From Flavobacterium sp. ACN6 (lineage in GTDB: Bacteria > Bacteroidota > Bacteroidia > Flavobacteriales > Flavobacteriaceae), in NCBI RefSeq assembly GCF_002304005.1, contig NZ_MRCQ01000004.1:124001-188000 (forward strand): a DNA stretch of 64,000 bases, written 5' to 3'. The notes beneath the pieces are model-generated. The model did not search any database, was not told the origin of the DNA, and saw only the letters and a list, made by a program, of their open reading frames with translations. A program made the translations under genes and the position numbers. How positions within the stretch are numbered: position 1 is the first letter of the stretch; every line of letters starts with the position of its first letter. Below, piece after piece: positions 28,178 through 38,267 of the stretch.

Positions 28178-28792
28178 CTAAAACAACCCATTTAATTCAG
28201 CATCAATTCTATTAATGATGTTTCCTAAATCTTCCGGATTATCGACAAAATTGATGTTATCCACATCAATAATTAATAATTTTCCTTTTGTGTAAGTCTG
28301 AATCCAAGCTTCATATCTTTCGTTCAAACGGCTTAAATAGTCGATCGAAATTGAGTTTTCGTACTCACGTCCGCGTTTGTGGATCTGCCCAACCAGATTA
28401 GGAATAGAACTTCTTAAATAAATTAGTAAATCTGGTGGTTTTACCAAAGATTCCATTAATTCAAACAAAGAAGTATAATTTTCAAAATCGCGGCTTGTCA
28501 TTAATCCCATCGAATATAAATTGGGAGCAAAAATATAAGCATCTTCATAAATCGTTCTGTCCTGAATGATTTTTTTACCGCTTTCGCGAATTTGCTGCAC
28601 TTGACGAAAACGGCTGTTCAAGAAATAAATCTGAAGGTTAAATGACCAGCGTTCCATTTGATGGTAAAAATCGTCTAAATACGGATTGTCAACCACATCT
28701 TCATAATGAGGCTCCCATTTAAAATGTTTCGCTAATAATTTGGTCAGGGTGGTTTTTCCTGCGCCTATGTTTCCTGCTATTGCTATGTGCAT
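28178..28792 (-). CDS. Deoxynucleoside kinase
   Basis: 204 residues of the dNK family (deoxyadenosine/deoxyguanosine kinase-like), which phosphorylates salvaged deoxynucleosides. Visible: P-loop GNIGAGKTTL (about 7-16), EDVVDNPYLDDFY, the DRT motif in IIQDRTIYEDAYIFA (about 75-89), and the LID-type RGREYENSI near 140. The specific nucleoside cannot be inferred. Its ATG overlaps the upstream stop by one base (TAATG), so it is coupled to the preceding gene. Confidence 0.9.
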   Translation of the reverse strand: MHIAIAGNIGAGKTTLTKLLAKHFKWEPHYEDVVDNPYLDDFYHQMERWSFNLQIYFLNSRFRQVQQIRESGKKIIQDRTIYEDAYIFAPNLYSMGLMTSRDFENYTSLFELMESLVKPPDLLIYLRSSIPNLVGQIHKRGREYENSISIDYLSRLNERYEAWIQTYTKGKLLIIDVDNINFVDNPEDLGNIINRIDAELNGLF

Positions 28793-29607
28793 TACGGTGT
28801 TACGATTTTATAATTTAATATATCTGCAGCTGTAAAAATAGATAAAATTTGGTCTTTGTAATAAAAATTGTCAAAGGTTTTTTCTAAAATTTTAATCTCA
28901 GAAATTACTTCAATATTTGACTCGCTCATCCTTTTTAAATACAATAAACTATCCTTACTGAAAATATATTGTGTAGCATTAATTATTTCAATTTTATCAA
29001 AAGCATCAATCTTGCCCAATGAAGTAATTTTGCCAAAAATGTCGCAGGAGAACCAGTTGTTATTTTTATCTATCCAATAAAAAGTATTAAAGTCTGTCTG
29101 ATAATATTTAATTGGTTCTGTCAGCGGAATTGAAACGGTTTTGTATTCATTTTTTAAATAATCAAAAAGACCAATTTGTTGATTTAAAGTATTGTAAATC
29201 CATAACTGATTTTGAGTTGACATTCCGATTGCGGCAACTACGATAGGCGTTTGATTTTGCGAAAAATTAATTTCGGTTATTTTATTCAATTGATTATCCA
29301 ATAAAACGACACTATTAAAATCTTCATAAAACAAAACCATTTTCAGCGGATTTTGTAAATCAACTTTCGTTATTTTTCCAAGAGAAACGTTTTTATACTC
29401 AAAAATTTCTTTTCCTTTTATTTTGCTGAAAACATTATTAGTAATTTGATACGAATAACCAAAAGAATCGTATCCTAAAAACTTGTCCGAATTGTTTTTA
29501 AAATGAGAAATTAAAATAGGATTTAGAATAGAATTCTGAGCGTTCAGTGCATTAAAAGTGCAGTAAAGGAATAAGAAGAATAAAAGTTTTTGCACAGTTT
29601 TAGGCAT
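28792..29607 (-). CDS. Exported protein of unknown function, possible beta-propeller
   Basis: About 271 residues. Signal peptide MPKTVQKLLFFLFLYCTFNALNAQ. The remainder has repeated beta-type segments (KMVLFYEDFNSVVLLDNQLNKITEINF; LWIYNTLNQQIGLFDYLKNEYKTVSIPL; FYWIDKNNNWFSCDIFGKITSLG) suggesting propeller blades, with no catalytic motif. I start at MPKTVQ since the longer start adds eight residues before the signal peptide. Coupled to the deoxynucleoside kinase by a one-base overlap; a functional link is not evident. Confidence 0.7.
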   Translation of the reverse strand: MPKTVQKLLFFLFLYCTFNALNAQNSILNPILISHFKNNSDKFLGYDSFGYSYQITNNVFSKIKGKEIFEYKNVSLGKITKVDLQNPLKMVLFYEDFNSVVLLDNQLNKITEINFSQNQTPIVVAAIGMSTQNQLWIYNTLNQQIGLFDYLKNEYKTVSIPLTEPIKYYQTDFNTFYWIDKNNNWFSCDIFGKITSLGKIDAFDKIEIINATQYIFSKDSLLYLKRMSESNIEVISEIKILEKTFDNFYYKDQILSIFTAADILNYKIVTP

Positions 29608-29819
29608 TGAAATAGATTTACAAAGTACCAAATTACAAAAATCTCCCTTTAGAAATTCATTTTTATCAGTTAAACCTTTTTTAATTGTAATAGTCTAAAA
29701 AATAACGGGTTTTGTCTATACTCTGACTCTTTTAATCTATTTAATTTTTAGGATTTTAAAATTAATAATACATTTGAATGTAAGTTTTCTCGGATTTACT
29801 CACTTTTAAAGAAAAATAA

Positions 29820-30704
29820 ATGAAGAAAATATTTTTTTATATGTCATTGATGCTTGCCTGCACACAAATTCAAGCTCAAAAAGATTTTCAAGGAATGGCT
29901 GTTTACGAATCAAAAACACAAGCTCCAAAGTTTGAGGGAATGCGTGGCAACAGAGATATTACGCCCGAAATGCAAAAAAGTATGGAAGAGCGTTTGAAAA
30001 AAATGCTAGAGAAAACTTTTATTTTAAATTTCGATAAATCGGCATCGATCTACAAAGAAGAAGAAAAATTAGACGCTCCTGGACAGCAAAATGGTATGCG
30101 TGTTATGTTTGGTTCTATGACAGGTGGCGGCGGTACTTTCTACAAAGATGTCAAAACAAAGTCTTACACGGTTGATAAAGAATTTATGGGTAAAGAATTT
30201 TTGGTTGTTGATTCGCTGCCAAAATTAAACTGGAAATTAGAACAGGAAACCAAACAAATAGGTGGTTATAATTGTTTTAAGGCAACAGCGGTAAAAGAAC
30301 CTAGTAAAACCGATTTTAGAAATTTCAGACCTAAAAAAACGGATGATAAAAAAGAGGATGAAAAAAAGACTTCTGGCGAAACAAAAACCAATTTTGCAGA
30401 TAATTTTGAAATGCCAAAAGAAATTTTGGTAACAGCTTGGTATACACCAGAAATTCCAGTAAATCAAGGCCCTGAAAATTATTGGGGACTTCCAGGTTTA
30501 ATTTTAGAAATAAACGATGGAACAACTACAATTTTATGTTCTAAAATTGTTTTGAATGCCAAAGAAAAAGTGGAAATAAAACCTTCTAAAAAAGGAAAAG
30601 TAGTCTCACAGAAAGATTACGACGAAACCGTTGTTAAGAAAATGGAAGAATTTAGAGAAATGAATCGCGGGCGTGCAGGCGGACCACCTCCTATGGGAAG
30701 ATAA
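29820..30704 (+). CDS. GLPGLI family exported protein
   Basis: 294 residues with a signal peptide (MKKIFFYMSLMLACTQIQAQ) and the family's namesake motif in YWGLPGLILEIND (about residues 221-233), preceded by WYTPEIPVNQGP. A charged Lys/Asp/Glu stretch (KKTDDKKEDEKKTS) lies near 180 and the C-terminus is Gly/Arg/Pro-rich. The GLPGLI family is found in Bacteroidota with unknown function, often beside an outer-membrane receptor, as here. Confidence 0.88.
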   Translation: MKKIFFYMSLMLACTQIQAQKDFQGMAVYESKTQAPKFEGMRGNRDITPEMQKSMEERLKKMLEKTFILNFDKSASIYKEEEKLDAPGQQNGMRVMFGSMTGGGGTFYKDVKTKSYTVDKEFMGKEFLVVDSLPKLNWKLEQETKQIGGYNCFKATAVKEPSKTDFRNFRPKKTDDKKEDEKKTSGETKTNFADNFEMPKEILVTAWYTPEIPVNQGPENYWGLPGLILEINDGTTTILCSKIVLNAKEKVEIKPSKKGKVVSQKDYDETVVKKMEEFREMNRGRAGGPPPMGR

Positions 30705-30750
30705 AATTTTTTAAAAATTCCAAATTCCAAAATTCCAAATTCCAATATTC
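30705..30750. repeat. Iterated AAATTCCAAA intergenic repeat
   Basis: About four copies of AATTCCAAA(TT) fill the spacer between the GLPGLI gene and the receptor gene. No terminator is visible, so the two genes are likely co-transcribed. Confidence 0.7.
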
Positions 30751-30755
30751 TGATA

Positions 30756-33449
30756 ATGAATAAGACACTTTTTATTTTTGCCTTACTTTTTACTTCTATC
30801 TGCTTTTCCCAAAGTGTCCGTTTTGATGGATTTATTCAGGATGAACAAAAAAATCCGTTGGAAATGGCCAACATTATGGCTATTAATAATGCCACAAAAG
30901 GGATGGATTCGTACGGAATCACGAATGATAAAGGAAAATTTCAATTGACTTTAAAACCAAACACAGCTTATACAATCAAGGTAAGTTATTTGGGAATGAA
31001 ATCTAAAGAAATAACAGTTGCTACCAAAGCGGAGAATATGTCTCAAAATATTGTTTTGGATGGCGCAGGAATTGAATTGGAAGGTGTTGAAATTGTACGT
31101 GAAATGCCTGTTTCTATTAAAGGAGATACGATTGTTTATAATGCTGATTCTTTCAAAACTGGAACCGAAAAAAAGCTGGAAGATGTTTTGAAAAAACTTC
31201 CGGGAGTTGAGGTAAATGCCGATGGAGAAATTGAAGTTGAAGGTAAAAAAGTCAGTAAATTAATGGTCGAAGGAAAAGATTTTTTTGACGGAGATACAAA
31301 ATTAGGCGTCAAAAACATCCCTGCAGATGCTATTGATAAAATTCAGGTTTTACGAAATTATAACGAAGTCGGCGCATTAAAAGGTCTTGAAAATGATCAA
31401 GATAATGTGGCGATGAATATTAAACTAAAAGACGGAAAAAAGAACTTTTGGTTTGGAGATGTTACGGCAGGAATTGGAGTTGGAGAACTCGATAGTCGTT
31501 ATATAATAAATCCCAAATTATTTTATTATAGTCCGAAGTACAGCATTAATTTGATCACCAATTTTAATAATATTGGCGAATTGCCCTTAACCGCACAGGA
31601 TTATTTTAAGTTTACCGGAGGATTTAAAAATATGATGAAAAAGGGAGGCAGTAATTTTAATGTTTCGTCTAATGATTTAGGAATTTCACTGCTTCGAAAT
31701 AATCGAGCTAAAGAAATTGAAACAAAATTTGGAGCAACAAACTTTGCTTATTCTGTCAATAAAGCATGGAATTTAAGTGGTTTCGGAATTCTTTCTACTT
31801 CAAAAACAGATTTGGAAACCAAATCACAGACTACTATTTTAGACTCTGGAGATCAGCAGAGACGTGACGAAAGTACAAGTCAAAAAAATAATTTAGGTCT
31901 TTTTAAATTAAGTTCGACTTATAAACCAAGCGATAAATTTCAGTTTGATTATGATATCTTAACAAAATTGACCAAACAGGAAGAATACTCAGATTTGTTT
32001 AGAGAGCAGATCGTGCAAAATGTTGCAACTTCAGAAGATATTTTTACAACAAAAAAACAAAATCCGACATCTGTTAATCAGAATTTGAGTTTGTATTATA
32101 CACAAAGTGATAAAAATATTTTTGCTTTTGAGATGCAGCATTTGTATCAGGACGAAAATCCGTTTTATAATGCCAATTTGCAAACACTTCCTTTTGCTTT
32201 GTCAGGGTATGTTACAAATCCGGCACAAGCCAGAAACGATTACAACCAAAATCGTTTTGTAAAGACCAATAAACTGGATGCTAAACTGGATTACTATTAT
32301 ATGGTCACGCCAAAGAGCAATATTAATGTTACTTTAGGAAATACTTACTCGTACCAAAATTTTAATTCCCATATCTTTCAAATGCTGGATGATGGAACAA
32401 GAAATGATTTGAATAATCCTGAAAATAATAATGATGTAGATTACAATTTTAATGATGCTTTTGTGGGATTTCACTATAAAATTTTGACTGGGAAATTCAC
32501 ATTGACGCCGGGTGTAAGTGTGCATTCATACCAAATGACAAACGGACAGGAGGGAACAGATTATTCTCAAAGTTTCACCAAAATACTCCCTGACTTTTTT
32601 GCTTTATACCAAATCAAAAAATCAGAAACGCTGACTTATAACTTCTCTTTGACAAACGATTTTACCGACATTAATCAATTGGCAGCTGGTTACGTTTTGT
32701 CTGATTACAGTAGTTTATTTCGTGGAAATCGTACTTTAGAAAATGCAACCTCGCAAGTACATTCGCTTCGCTATTTTAAATACAATATGTTCAATTTTGA
32801 GAATATTTTTGCCAACGCAACTTATACAAGAAAGGTAGATGCTATTAAGACAGAAGCTAAGTTTGATGGAATTAATCAGTCGTCTGAACCTTATAATTCC
32901 AATTTAGCCGATGAAACTTTTTCTGGAATGGGAGCGTACGGTCGATCATTTTTAAAGAATTACAAAGCTTCGGTAAATGCAAGTTTGAACTGGTCAAAGT
33001 TTAATAATATTCAGAATGAGGAATTAAGAACTACAGAAAGTTTTGTTCAGAGTTATACGGTAAGAGCGTCAACAAATTACAAAAACCTGCCGAATATTGA
33101 ATTTGGATACAATCTTTTGGTAAACAAATACAGCGGTTCTACTTTTTATACCGATAAGCCATTTGCCAAATTAGATTACTATTTCCTTGATAGTTTCTCT
33201 TTTGTTTCGGAGTATGAATTTTACCATTATTACAACGGAGATAAAACGGTTGACAACGAATATGATTTCTTAAGTGCCAGCTTAATTTATCAAAAGAAAA
33301 ATAGTAAGTGGGAATATAAAGTGTCAGCAACCAATTTATTGAATACGAAATATCTTAACGATGACAGCTTCTCGCAATTCTCAACAAGAGTTTCTCAATA
33401 TACTGTACAGCCTCGATATATTATATTTTCGATGAAATACAATTTGTAA
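30756..33449 (+). CDS. TonB-dependent-receptor-like outer-membrane barrel protein
   Basis: 897 residues. Signal peptide MNKTLFIFALLFTSICFSQ; carboxypeptidase-like regulatory domain (about 20-105, GFIQDEQKNPLEMANIMAIN); plug-like region (about 115-235, KKLEDVLKKLPGVEVNADGEIEVEGKKV and KIQVLRNYNEVGALKG); then a large barrel (about 240-897) ending YIIFSMKYNL. This matches the OMP_b-brl_3 type often paired with GLPGLI proteins. Substrate unknown; no TonB box was identified by eye. Confidence 0.85.
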   Translation: MNKTLFIFALLFTSICFSQSVRFDGFIQDEQKNPLEMANIMAINNATKGMDSYGITNDKGKFQLTLKPNTAYTIKVSYLGMKSKEITVATKAENMSQNIVLDGAGIELEGVEIVREMPVSIKGDTIVYNADSFKTGTEKKLEDVLKKLPGVEVNADGEIEVEGKKVSKLMVEGKDFFDGDTKLGVKNIPADAIDKIQVLRNYNEVGALKGLENDQDNVAMNIKLKDGKKNFWFGDVTAGIGVGELDSRYIINPKLFYYSPKYSINLITNFNNIGELPLTAQDYFKFTGGFKNMMKKGGSNFNVSSNDLGISLLRNNRAKEIETKFGATNFAYSVNKAWNLSGFGILSTSKTDLETKSQTTILDSGDQQRRDESTSQKNNLGLFKLSSTYKPSDKFQFDYDILTKLTKQEEYSDLFREQIVQNVATSEDIFTTKKQNPTSVNQNLSLYYTQSDKNIFAFEMQHLYQDENPFYNANLQTLPFALSGYVTNPAQARNDYNQNRFVKTNKLDAKLDYYYMVTPKSNINVTLGNTYSYQNFNSHIFQMLDDGTRNDLNNPENNNDVDYNFNDAFVGFHYKILTGKFTLTPGVSVHSYQMTNGQEGTDYSQSFTKILPDFFALYQIKKSETLTYNFSLTNDFTDINQLAAGYVLSDYSSLFRGNRTLENATSQVHSLRYFKYNMFNFENIFANATYTRKVDAIKTEAKFDGINQSSEPYNSNLADETFSGMGAYGRSFLKNYKASVNASLNWSKFNNIQNEELRTTESFVQSYTVRASTNYKNLPNIEFGYNLLVNKYSGSTFYTDKPFAKLDYYFLDSFSFVSEYEFYHYYNGDKTVDNEYDFLSASLIYQKKNSKWEYKVSATNLLNTKYLNDDSFSQFSTRVSQYTVQPRYIIFSMKYNL

Positions 33450-33538
33450 TATAATTGTCCGAATTTTAAAATTAAGGCGCTTCTTTTAGTAAGAATGGAA
33501 TATCTTTACGCTAATATTAACAGCCAAATTTTTATATT

Positions 33539-35794
33539 ATGCGCAATTTTATTTGGAGTTTACTGCTATTTACTTCAGCAATTTGTATGTCGTTTGCTCA
33601 AACAAATGGTATTGAAAAAGGAACTTATTTGTCCACAAACAAAGGTCAGAAAATCAAGCTGAATTTGTTAGAAGATAATAAATACGAACTGGTATTTTAT
33701 TCTGGAGATTATGAAATAAAAGGAGATTCATTATTATTTGCCAAAAATACTGCAGCACAAACTAATTTTGATCTTTCTTTTAAAATTGATAAAAAAGCTA
33801 AAAATATCAAAGTAAAATTTTTAGATCCGTCTTATTATTCCTTTTATATAGGAACCCAAAAAGGGAAAGAAGAAATTAAATACCAAAGACTTTCAGATAT
33901 TAAAACGAAGTCTGATCCTGAATGGAAAAAAACAGACTTAGAATTTGAAATTGAAAAAGCCGCCTTTTTATATTTAGTTTTTGAAGACAATTATAATCCA
34001 ACTACAGTTAATAAATATGCACTGCCAAAAGATGTTTCAGAAATTACTATAGGCTATGAATTGGCTGTCTTAGGAGATTTGAAAATCACAGGTTTTTTTG
34101 ATAGAAGTACAAATGAGTTAAAAATCTCTGAAAAATCAGGACTAAATCCTTTGGTTTTTACAAACGAAAAAAATCCTCAGCCCGTAACCAAAACGCCAAA
34201 AGTCGTTCCTTTGGAAAGCTTATCTATTGAAAATTGGACCTATCCAGGTAAAGAAAATACTTTAGTAAATGAAGATTTCGGTACAGCCCTTGAAGTCGCA
34301 GTGGATAGCGCAGCGACAAATGTAGATTATGCAATTTCATCGCAGGAGTACACGAAATATGATTTTAAATTAAAAATTGAAAATAGCTTAAAGAAAGCTA
34401 TTGAGTCGACAAAAGAAGCAAATAATAAATTTTTAGTCGTTGCAGTAGACAATAAAACTAAAGGAGCAAAAGAAAGTTTTGATGCTGTCATAAAAGATCA
34501 GGAAACGCAGACAGGTTATAATATGTATGATAAATACAATGCTCTTTATGATGTTTACAATTATTATTTGGCTGGAGCCGATGATAAAAAATGGTTGAAA
34601 AGTAATAAAATTACTAATGATCCAAGTGTGCTTATTTTAAACGGAGAAGGGAATTTATTAGCAGCTGCGAAATCAGATTTAACAGCTCAGCAATATCAAT
34701 TTAGTTATTTTGGAGATCTATATCGTAAGGTTTTGAGAGCAGATGCTTTTGTTTCATTGGACAATGTTTTAAAAAATAAAAAGGCAGCTGACTCAGATTT
34801 GATTAAAGCTTTTAATAAAGCAGCTTTATTAGAAAGTTCTTATGATTATGATTCAGAATACACAGTTACAGATCCTAATTCAGCAGAGTTTGTAATTACC
34901 AAAGTTGCTTTGGATAGTAAACAAGTTGCACAAAGCTGGAAAAAATTGATCGAATCGCATCAAAAAGACAAGAATGCGAATATGTATTTGGTTGAAACAA
35001 TTGTAAAAGAAATCAAAAATCAAGGATTTACAAAACAGCTTTACAATCAAGATAGAATTTTAAACGATACCGATTTCTTAGCGATCGATTACTTGCTTAA
35101 ACATTCTCAAGAAATAGAAAATAATACCGCAGCCTTTAATAGTAAAGAAGGAGAAATTCACAGTCTTGGAAATGTAGTTTCAGAAATTTCGAATGCTTTA
35201 CAGCTTAATGTTTATGCATCTCAAGATGGAGTTGATGGAACTATTAATAAAGAAAAATTCAATTCTATTTATAAAAAGATAATTGCATCAGGAAAGGGAA
35301 ATTTTGATGCTTATAGAAATTACTTTGATTATTTAAATCAAACTGAAGACAAAGACGGATCAAATACTACTTTTCTAAAAGAATTTAATACTTATTTTGA
35401 TTCGACTCTGGCAGGAACAAGTCCAATTGAAAAATTAGATGCAATTTTTTCTGGATTAGATTCGAGTTCAAGTTATTCCTACGATGGTTGGAATTCGTTT
35501 AAAGATTATCATTCTGACTTGAGTAATAATGCAGCTTGGAATGTAGTACTAAAACCTCAAAATGCGGCCTTTTTGAAAGATGCCATAAAATGGTCAGAAT
35601 ATAGTTTGGTTGTCACCAAAAATAATCCTTATTACTTAGATACTTTGGCGCAGTTGTATTATAAAGACGGCCAAAAACAAAAAGCAATAGAAACACAGAC
35701 TTTGGCGGTAAAATATTTAGCTGTTGTTGGTGAAGAAGAAACTGCGGATGAAATAAAAGAAACGTTAGCAAAAATGCAGAACGGAAGTTACTAA
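33539..35794 (+). CDS. Exported thioredoxin-fold/TPR protein, paralogue A
   Basis: 751 residues, function unknown. Signal peptide MRNFIWSLLLFTSAICMSFAQ; lipocalin-like beta segment (about 24-80, KGTYLSTNKGQKIKLNLLEDNKYELVFYSGDYEIKGDSLLF); a thioredoxin-like central part (about 280-400, FLVVAVDNKTKGAKESFDAVIKDQE and NDPSVLILNGEGNLLAAAKSDL) without a CxxC motif; C-terminal helical TPR-like repeats ending DTLAQLYYKDGQKQKAIETQTLAVKYL. The next gene is a diverged copy with an almost identical last 55 residues. Confidence 0.75.
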   Translation: MRNFIWSLLLFTSAICMSFAQTNGIEKGTYLSTNKGQKIKLNLLEDNKYELVFYSGDYEIKGDSLLFAKNTAAQTNFDLSFKIDKKAKNIKVKFLDPSYYSFYIGTQKGKEEIKYQRLSDIKTKSDPEWKKTDLEFEIEKAAFLYLVFEDNYNPTTVNKYALPKDVSEITIGYELAVLGDLKITGFFDRSTNELKISEKSGLNPLVFTNEKNPQPVTKTPKVVPLESLSIENWTYPGKENTLVNEDFGTALEVAVDSAATNVDYAISSQEYTKYDFKLKIENSLKKAIESTKEANNKFLVVAVDNKTKGAKESFDAVIKDQETQTGYNMYDKYNALYDVYNYYLAGADDKKWLKSNKITNDPSVLILNGEGNLLAAAKSDLTAQQYQFSYFGDLYRKVLRADAFVSLDNVLKNKKAADSDLIKAFNKAALLESSYDYDSEYTVTDPNSAEFVITKVALDSKQVAQSWKKLIESHQKDKNANMYLVETIVKEIKNQGFTKQLYNQDRILNDTDFLAIDYLLKHSQEIENNTAAFNSKEGEIHSLGNVVSEISNALQLNVYASQDGVDGTINKEKFNSIYKKIIASGKGNFDAYRNYFDYLNQTEDKDGSNTTFLKEFNTYFDSTLAGTSPIEKLDAIFSGLDSSSSYSYDGWNSFKDYHSDLSNNAAWNVVLKPQNAAFLKDAIKWSEYSLVVTKNNPYYLDTLAQLYYKDGQKQKAIETQTLAVKYLAVVGEEETADEIKETLAKMQNGSY

Positions 35795-35810
35795 GAAATA
35801 TTTGCAATAT

Positions 35811-35850
35811 AAAAGAGCCCGATAACGATTATAGTTTTCGGGCTCTTTTC
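35811..35850 (+). terminator. Intrinsic terminator after paralogue A
   Basis: AAAAGAGCCCGA/TCGGGCTCTTTT type stem with an AT-rich loop and terminal T run. Confidence 0.8.
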
Positions 35851-35937
35851 ATCTAATAATTTAACTACAAATAATTGTTACACGACTTTTGATTGAATAT
35901 ATTTGTAAGAATTATATTATTGTAAATACATTTGATT

Positions 35938-38157
35938 ATGAGATCTTTTTTGTGTGTTTTGTTAATGTTTTTCTGTCTACAGATTCCATCTTTTGCTCAG
36001 CAGGAAACTTTAAAAAATAAATCCTATTATTCACTTGACAGTTCAGGACGAAGAGCGAAATTTAATTTATTGGATAATAATAAATTCGAATTTGTAACAC
36101 TTTATGGAGATTACCAAGTAAAGGGGGACTCTTTAGTATTTACAGGATGGAACGTTGATATACCTTTTTTTGAAGTTAAATACTTAAAAAAGACTTCGAT
36201 TGCTTCAGATAAAATAAAATTAAGTTTTCAGAATGACCAAGGTTTTTACGGTCTCTATTTGGGAACACAAGACGGAACAGATCCTGTTCAATATCAAAAA
36301 ATATCAAAACTAGTAGAATATAACTCAGATGGTGATGCTGATGAAAGTTTCGTAATTAAAAGGACTCAGTATTTGTATCTGATAAGTGAAGGATTTGACT
36401 ATGAACCAAGAAAAATATTCAAATATGAAATACCAAATGCGATTACTGAACTACAAATAAAGGTTAACTATTTTTCGTCTGGTATTACACAATTTTCTAG
36501 TTTTTATAACAAAAGTAAAAATCAGTTATTGATTAGTTCTACGAGTGATGTTGTTACCATTTTTCATCCAAATGAACCTGTTGCAGACTCAAATAATTCT
36601 ATAATCCAGCCTTTAGAAAAGAAAGAGGTTTTAAACTGGACTTATCCAGGAAAAGAAACCGATGATTATGGAGATGTTGCCTCTCCTCAAGAAATAAGTG
36701 ATTTACCAGATACAGATTTCAGACTAAAAATCGAAAAAACTTTGGCTGATGCCATCAAAAAAACTAAAACAGATGGAAATAAATTTCTAGTAGTATATAG
36801 TGATCCAAAGAATGCAGAGGCACAGGCTGAATTTGATAATTTAATTAAAAAACAGGAACAATATATAGGATATGTATCGAATATCTATGATCCGCAATAT
36901 GATCTTTACAATTTTTATTTAGCCTCGAAAGAAGATGAAAGCTGGTTGAAGAAAAATAAAATGACAGATTCACCGGTATTAATGATTTTAGATGAAAATG
37001 GAACTATTTTAACTGTGGCCAAGTCAAATTTATCTCCAGATAAAATAGATAGATTTAGTTACTATGATTCTTTTAATGGTAAGCTAAAAAGAACTTATCT
37101 AAAAAATAATTTTTCTCAAATAATAAGCAGTAAAAACTCGAAAGATGTCAAACTAGTAAAGGCTTTTTATGATGTTTCTGCACTTGGGACATTAGGTGAT
37201 TATGATTATGAATATAGTGAGGAATATGGAAACAAGGATGATTTTAAGTTTATTAAATTCGATTTAGATAAAAAGAAAGCCAGACAGGTTTGGAAAAAAC
37301 TGATAGAAGCACATCAAAATGATATAACCCCAGATATGCTACTTGTGCAGGTAATTCTGCAGGAAATAAAAAATGTTGGTTATACAAAGCAAGTATATTT
37401 AGAACATAAAATTTTAGACGAGACCGATTTTAAATCTATAGATTATTTGATAAAACATTATGATGCAATCGATGCGAAACGCGCAATATTTAACGATCAG
37501 GAAAATACATCAATTAAAATAGGGAACATAAGCGCAGAGATTTCAATTGTACTGCAAAATTCAACTTCTAGATACGAGGAAGAAAATACACGTTATACAA
37601 AATCTGATCAGAAAAAGATTAAGGAAGCATACGATAAAATACTTTTAATTGATAAAGGAAATTTTGAGTTTTATAAAAATTACTTCCTCTATTTAGCTGA
37701 TAATGCTGAGGAAACAAATGACAATTATAAGTACATACAAGAATTTGAAAAGTACTTCGATAAATATTTAATTAATAAAGAAAATTTAATTCAAAATCTT
37801 GATATTATATTTGATAATGCCTTTGACTCTAATTCTCTTTATTATTATGATTGGAAAGAATTCAAAGAATATTATTCAAATCTATGTAATGAAATATCTT
37901 GGGCGGTTGTGTTAAATTTAAAACAGCAATCGTATGTAAAGAGAGCCATAAACTGGTCTGAATGCAGTTTAGTATTAAATAAAAACAATCCATATTATTT
38001 AGATACTTTAGCACAGTTGTATTATAAAGACGGCCAAAAACAAAAAGCAATCGAAACACAGACTTTGGCGGTAAAATATTTAGCTGTTGTTGGTGAAGAA
38101 GAAACGGCAAACGAAATAAAAGAAACGTTAGCAAAAATGCAAAACGGAACTTATTAA
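35938..38157 (+). CDS. Exported thioredoxin-fold/TPR protein, paralogue B
   Basis: 739 residues, same layout as the preceding gene: signal peptide MRSFLCVLLMFFCLQIPSFAQ, lipocalin-like segment (KNKSYYSLDSSGRRAKFNLLDNNKFEFVTLYGDYQVKGDSLVF), thioredoxin-like middle (KFLVVYSDPKNAEAQAEFDNLIKKQE, SPVLMILDENGTILTVAKSNL), C-terminal TPR-like repeat. Overall identity to paralogue A looks moderate, but the last 55 residues differ at about four positions. I start at the ATG at 35938; a TTG two codons upstream is possible. Function unknown. Confidence 0.75.
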   Translation: MRSFLCVLLMFFCLQIPSFAQQETLKNKSYYSLDSSGRRAKFNLLDNNKFEFVTLYGDYQVKGDSLVFTGWNVDIPFFEVKYLKKTSIASDKIKLSFQNDQGFYGLYLGTQDGTDPVQYQKISKLVEYNSDGDADESFVIKRTQYLYLISEGFDYEPRKIFKYEIPNAITELQIKVNYFSSGITQFSSFYNKSKNQLLISSTSDVVTIFHPNEPVADSNNSIIQPLEKKEVLNWTYPGKETDDYGDVASPQEISDLPDTDFRLKIEKTLADAIKKTKTDGNKFLVVYSDPKNAEAQAEFDNLIKKQEQYIGYVSNIYDPQYDLYNFYLASKEDESWLKKNKMTDSPVLMILDENGTILTVAKSNLSPDKIDRFSYYDSFNGKLKRTYLKNNFSQIISSKNSKDVKLVKAFYDVSALGTLGDYDYEYSEEYGNKDDFKFIKFDLDKKKARQVWKKLIEAHQNDITPDMLLVQVILQEIKNVGYTKQVYLEHKILDETDFKSIDYLIKHYDAIDAKRAIFNDQENTSIKIGNISAEISIVLQNSTSRYEEENTRYTKSDQKKIKEAYDKILLIDKGNFEFYKNYFLYLADNAEETNDNYKYIQEFEKYFDKYLINKENLIQNLDIIFDNAFDSNSLYYYDWKEFKEYYSNLCNEISWAVVLNLKQQSYVKRAINWSECSLVLNKNNPYYLDTLAQLYYKDGQKQKAIETQTLAVKYLAVVGEEETANEIKETLAKMQNGTY

Positions 38158-38178
38158 TAAAAAGTTTGGAATAAAATA

Positions 38179-38217
38179 AAAAAGCCGATTTCTAAATTAG
38201 AAATCGGCTTTTTTTAT
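38179..38217. terminator. Bidirectional terminator between paralogue B and metK
   Basis: AAAGCCGATTTCTAA/TTAGAAATCGGCTTT stem with A and T flanks between convergent genes. Confidence 0.85.
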
Positions 38218-38267
38218 GTTTAGCGAGCTAAGAATGTCTAAAATCTAAGCTAGTCTAATAATCTAAA

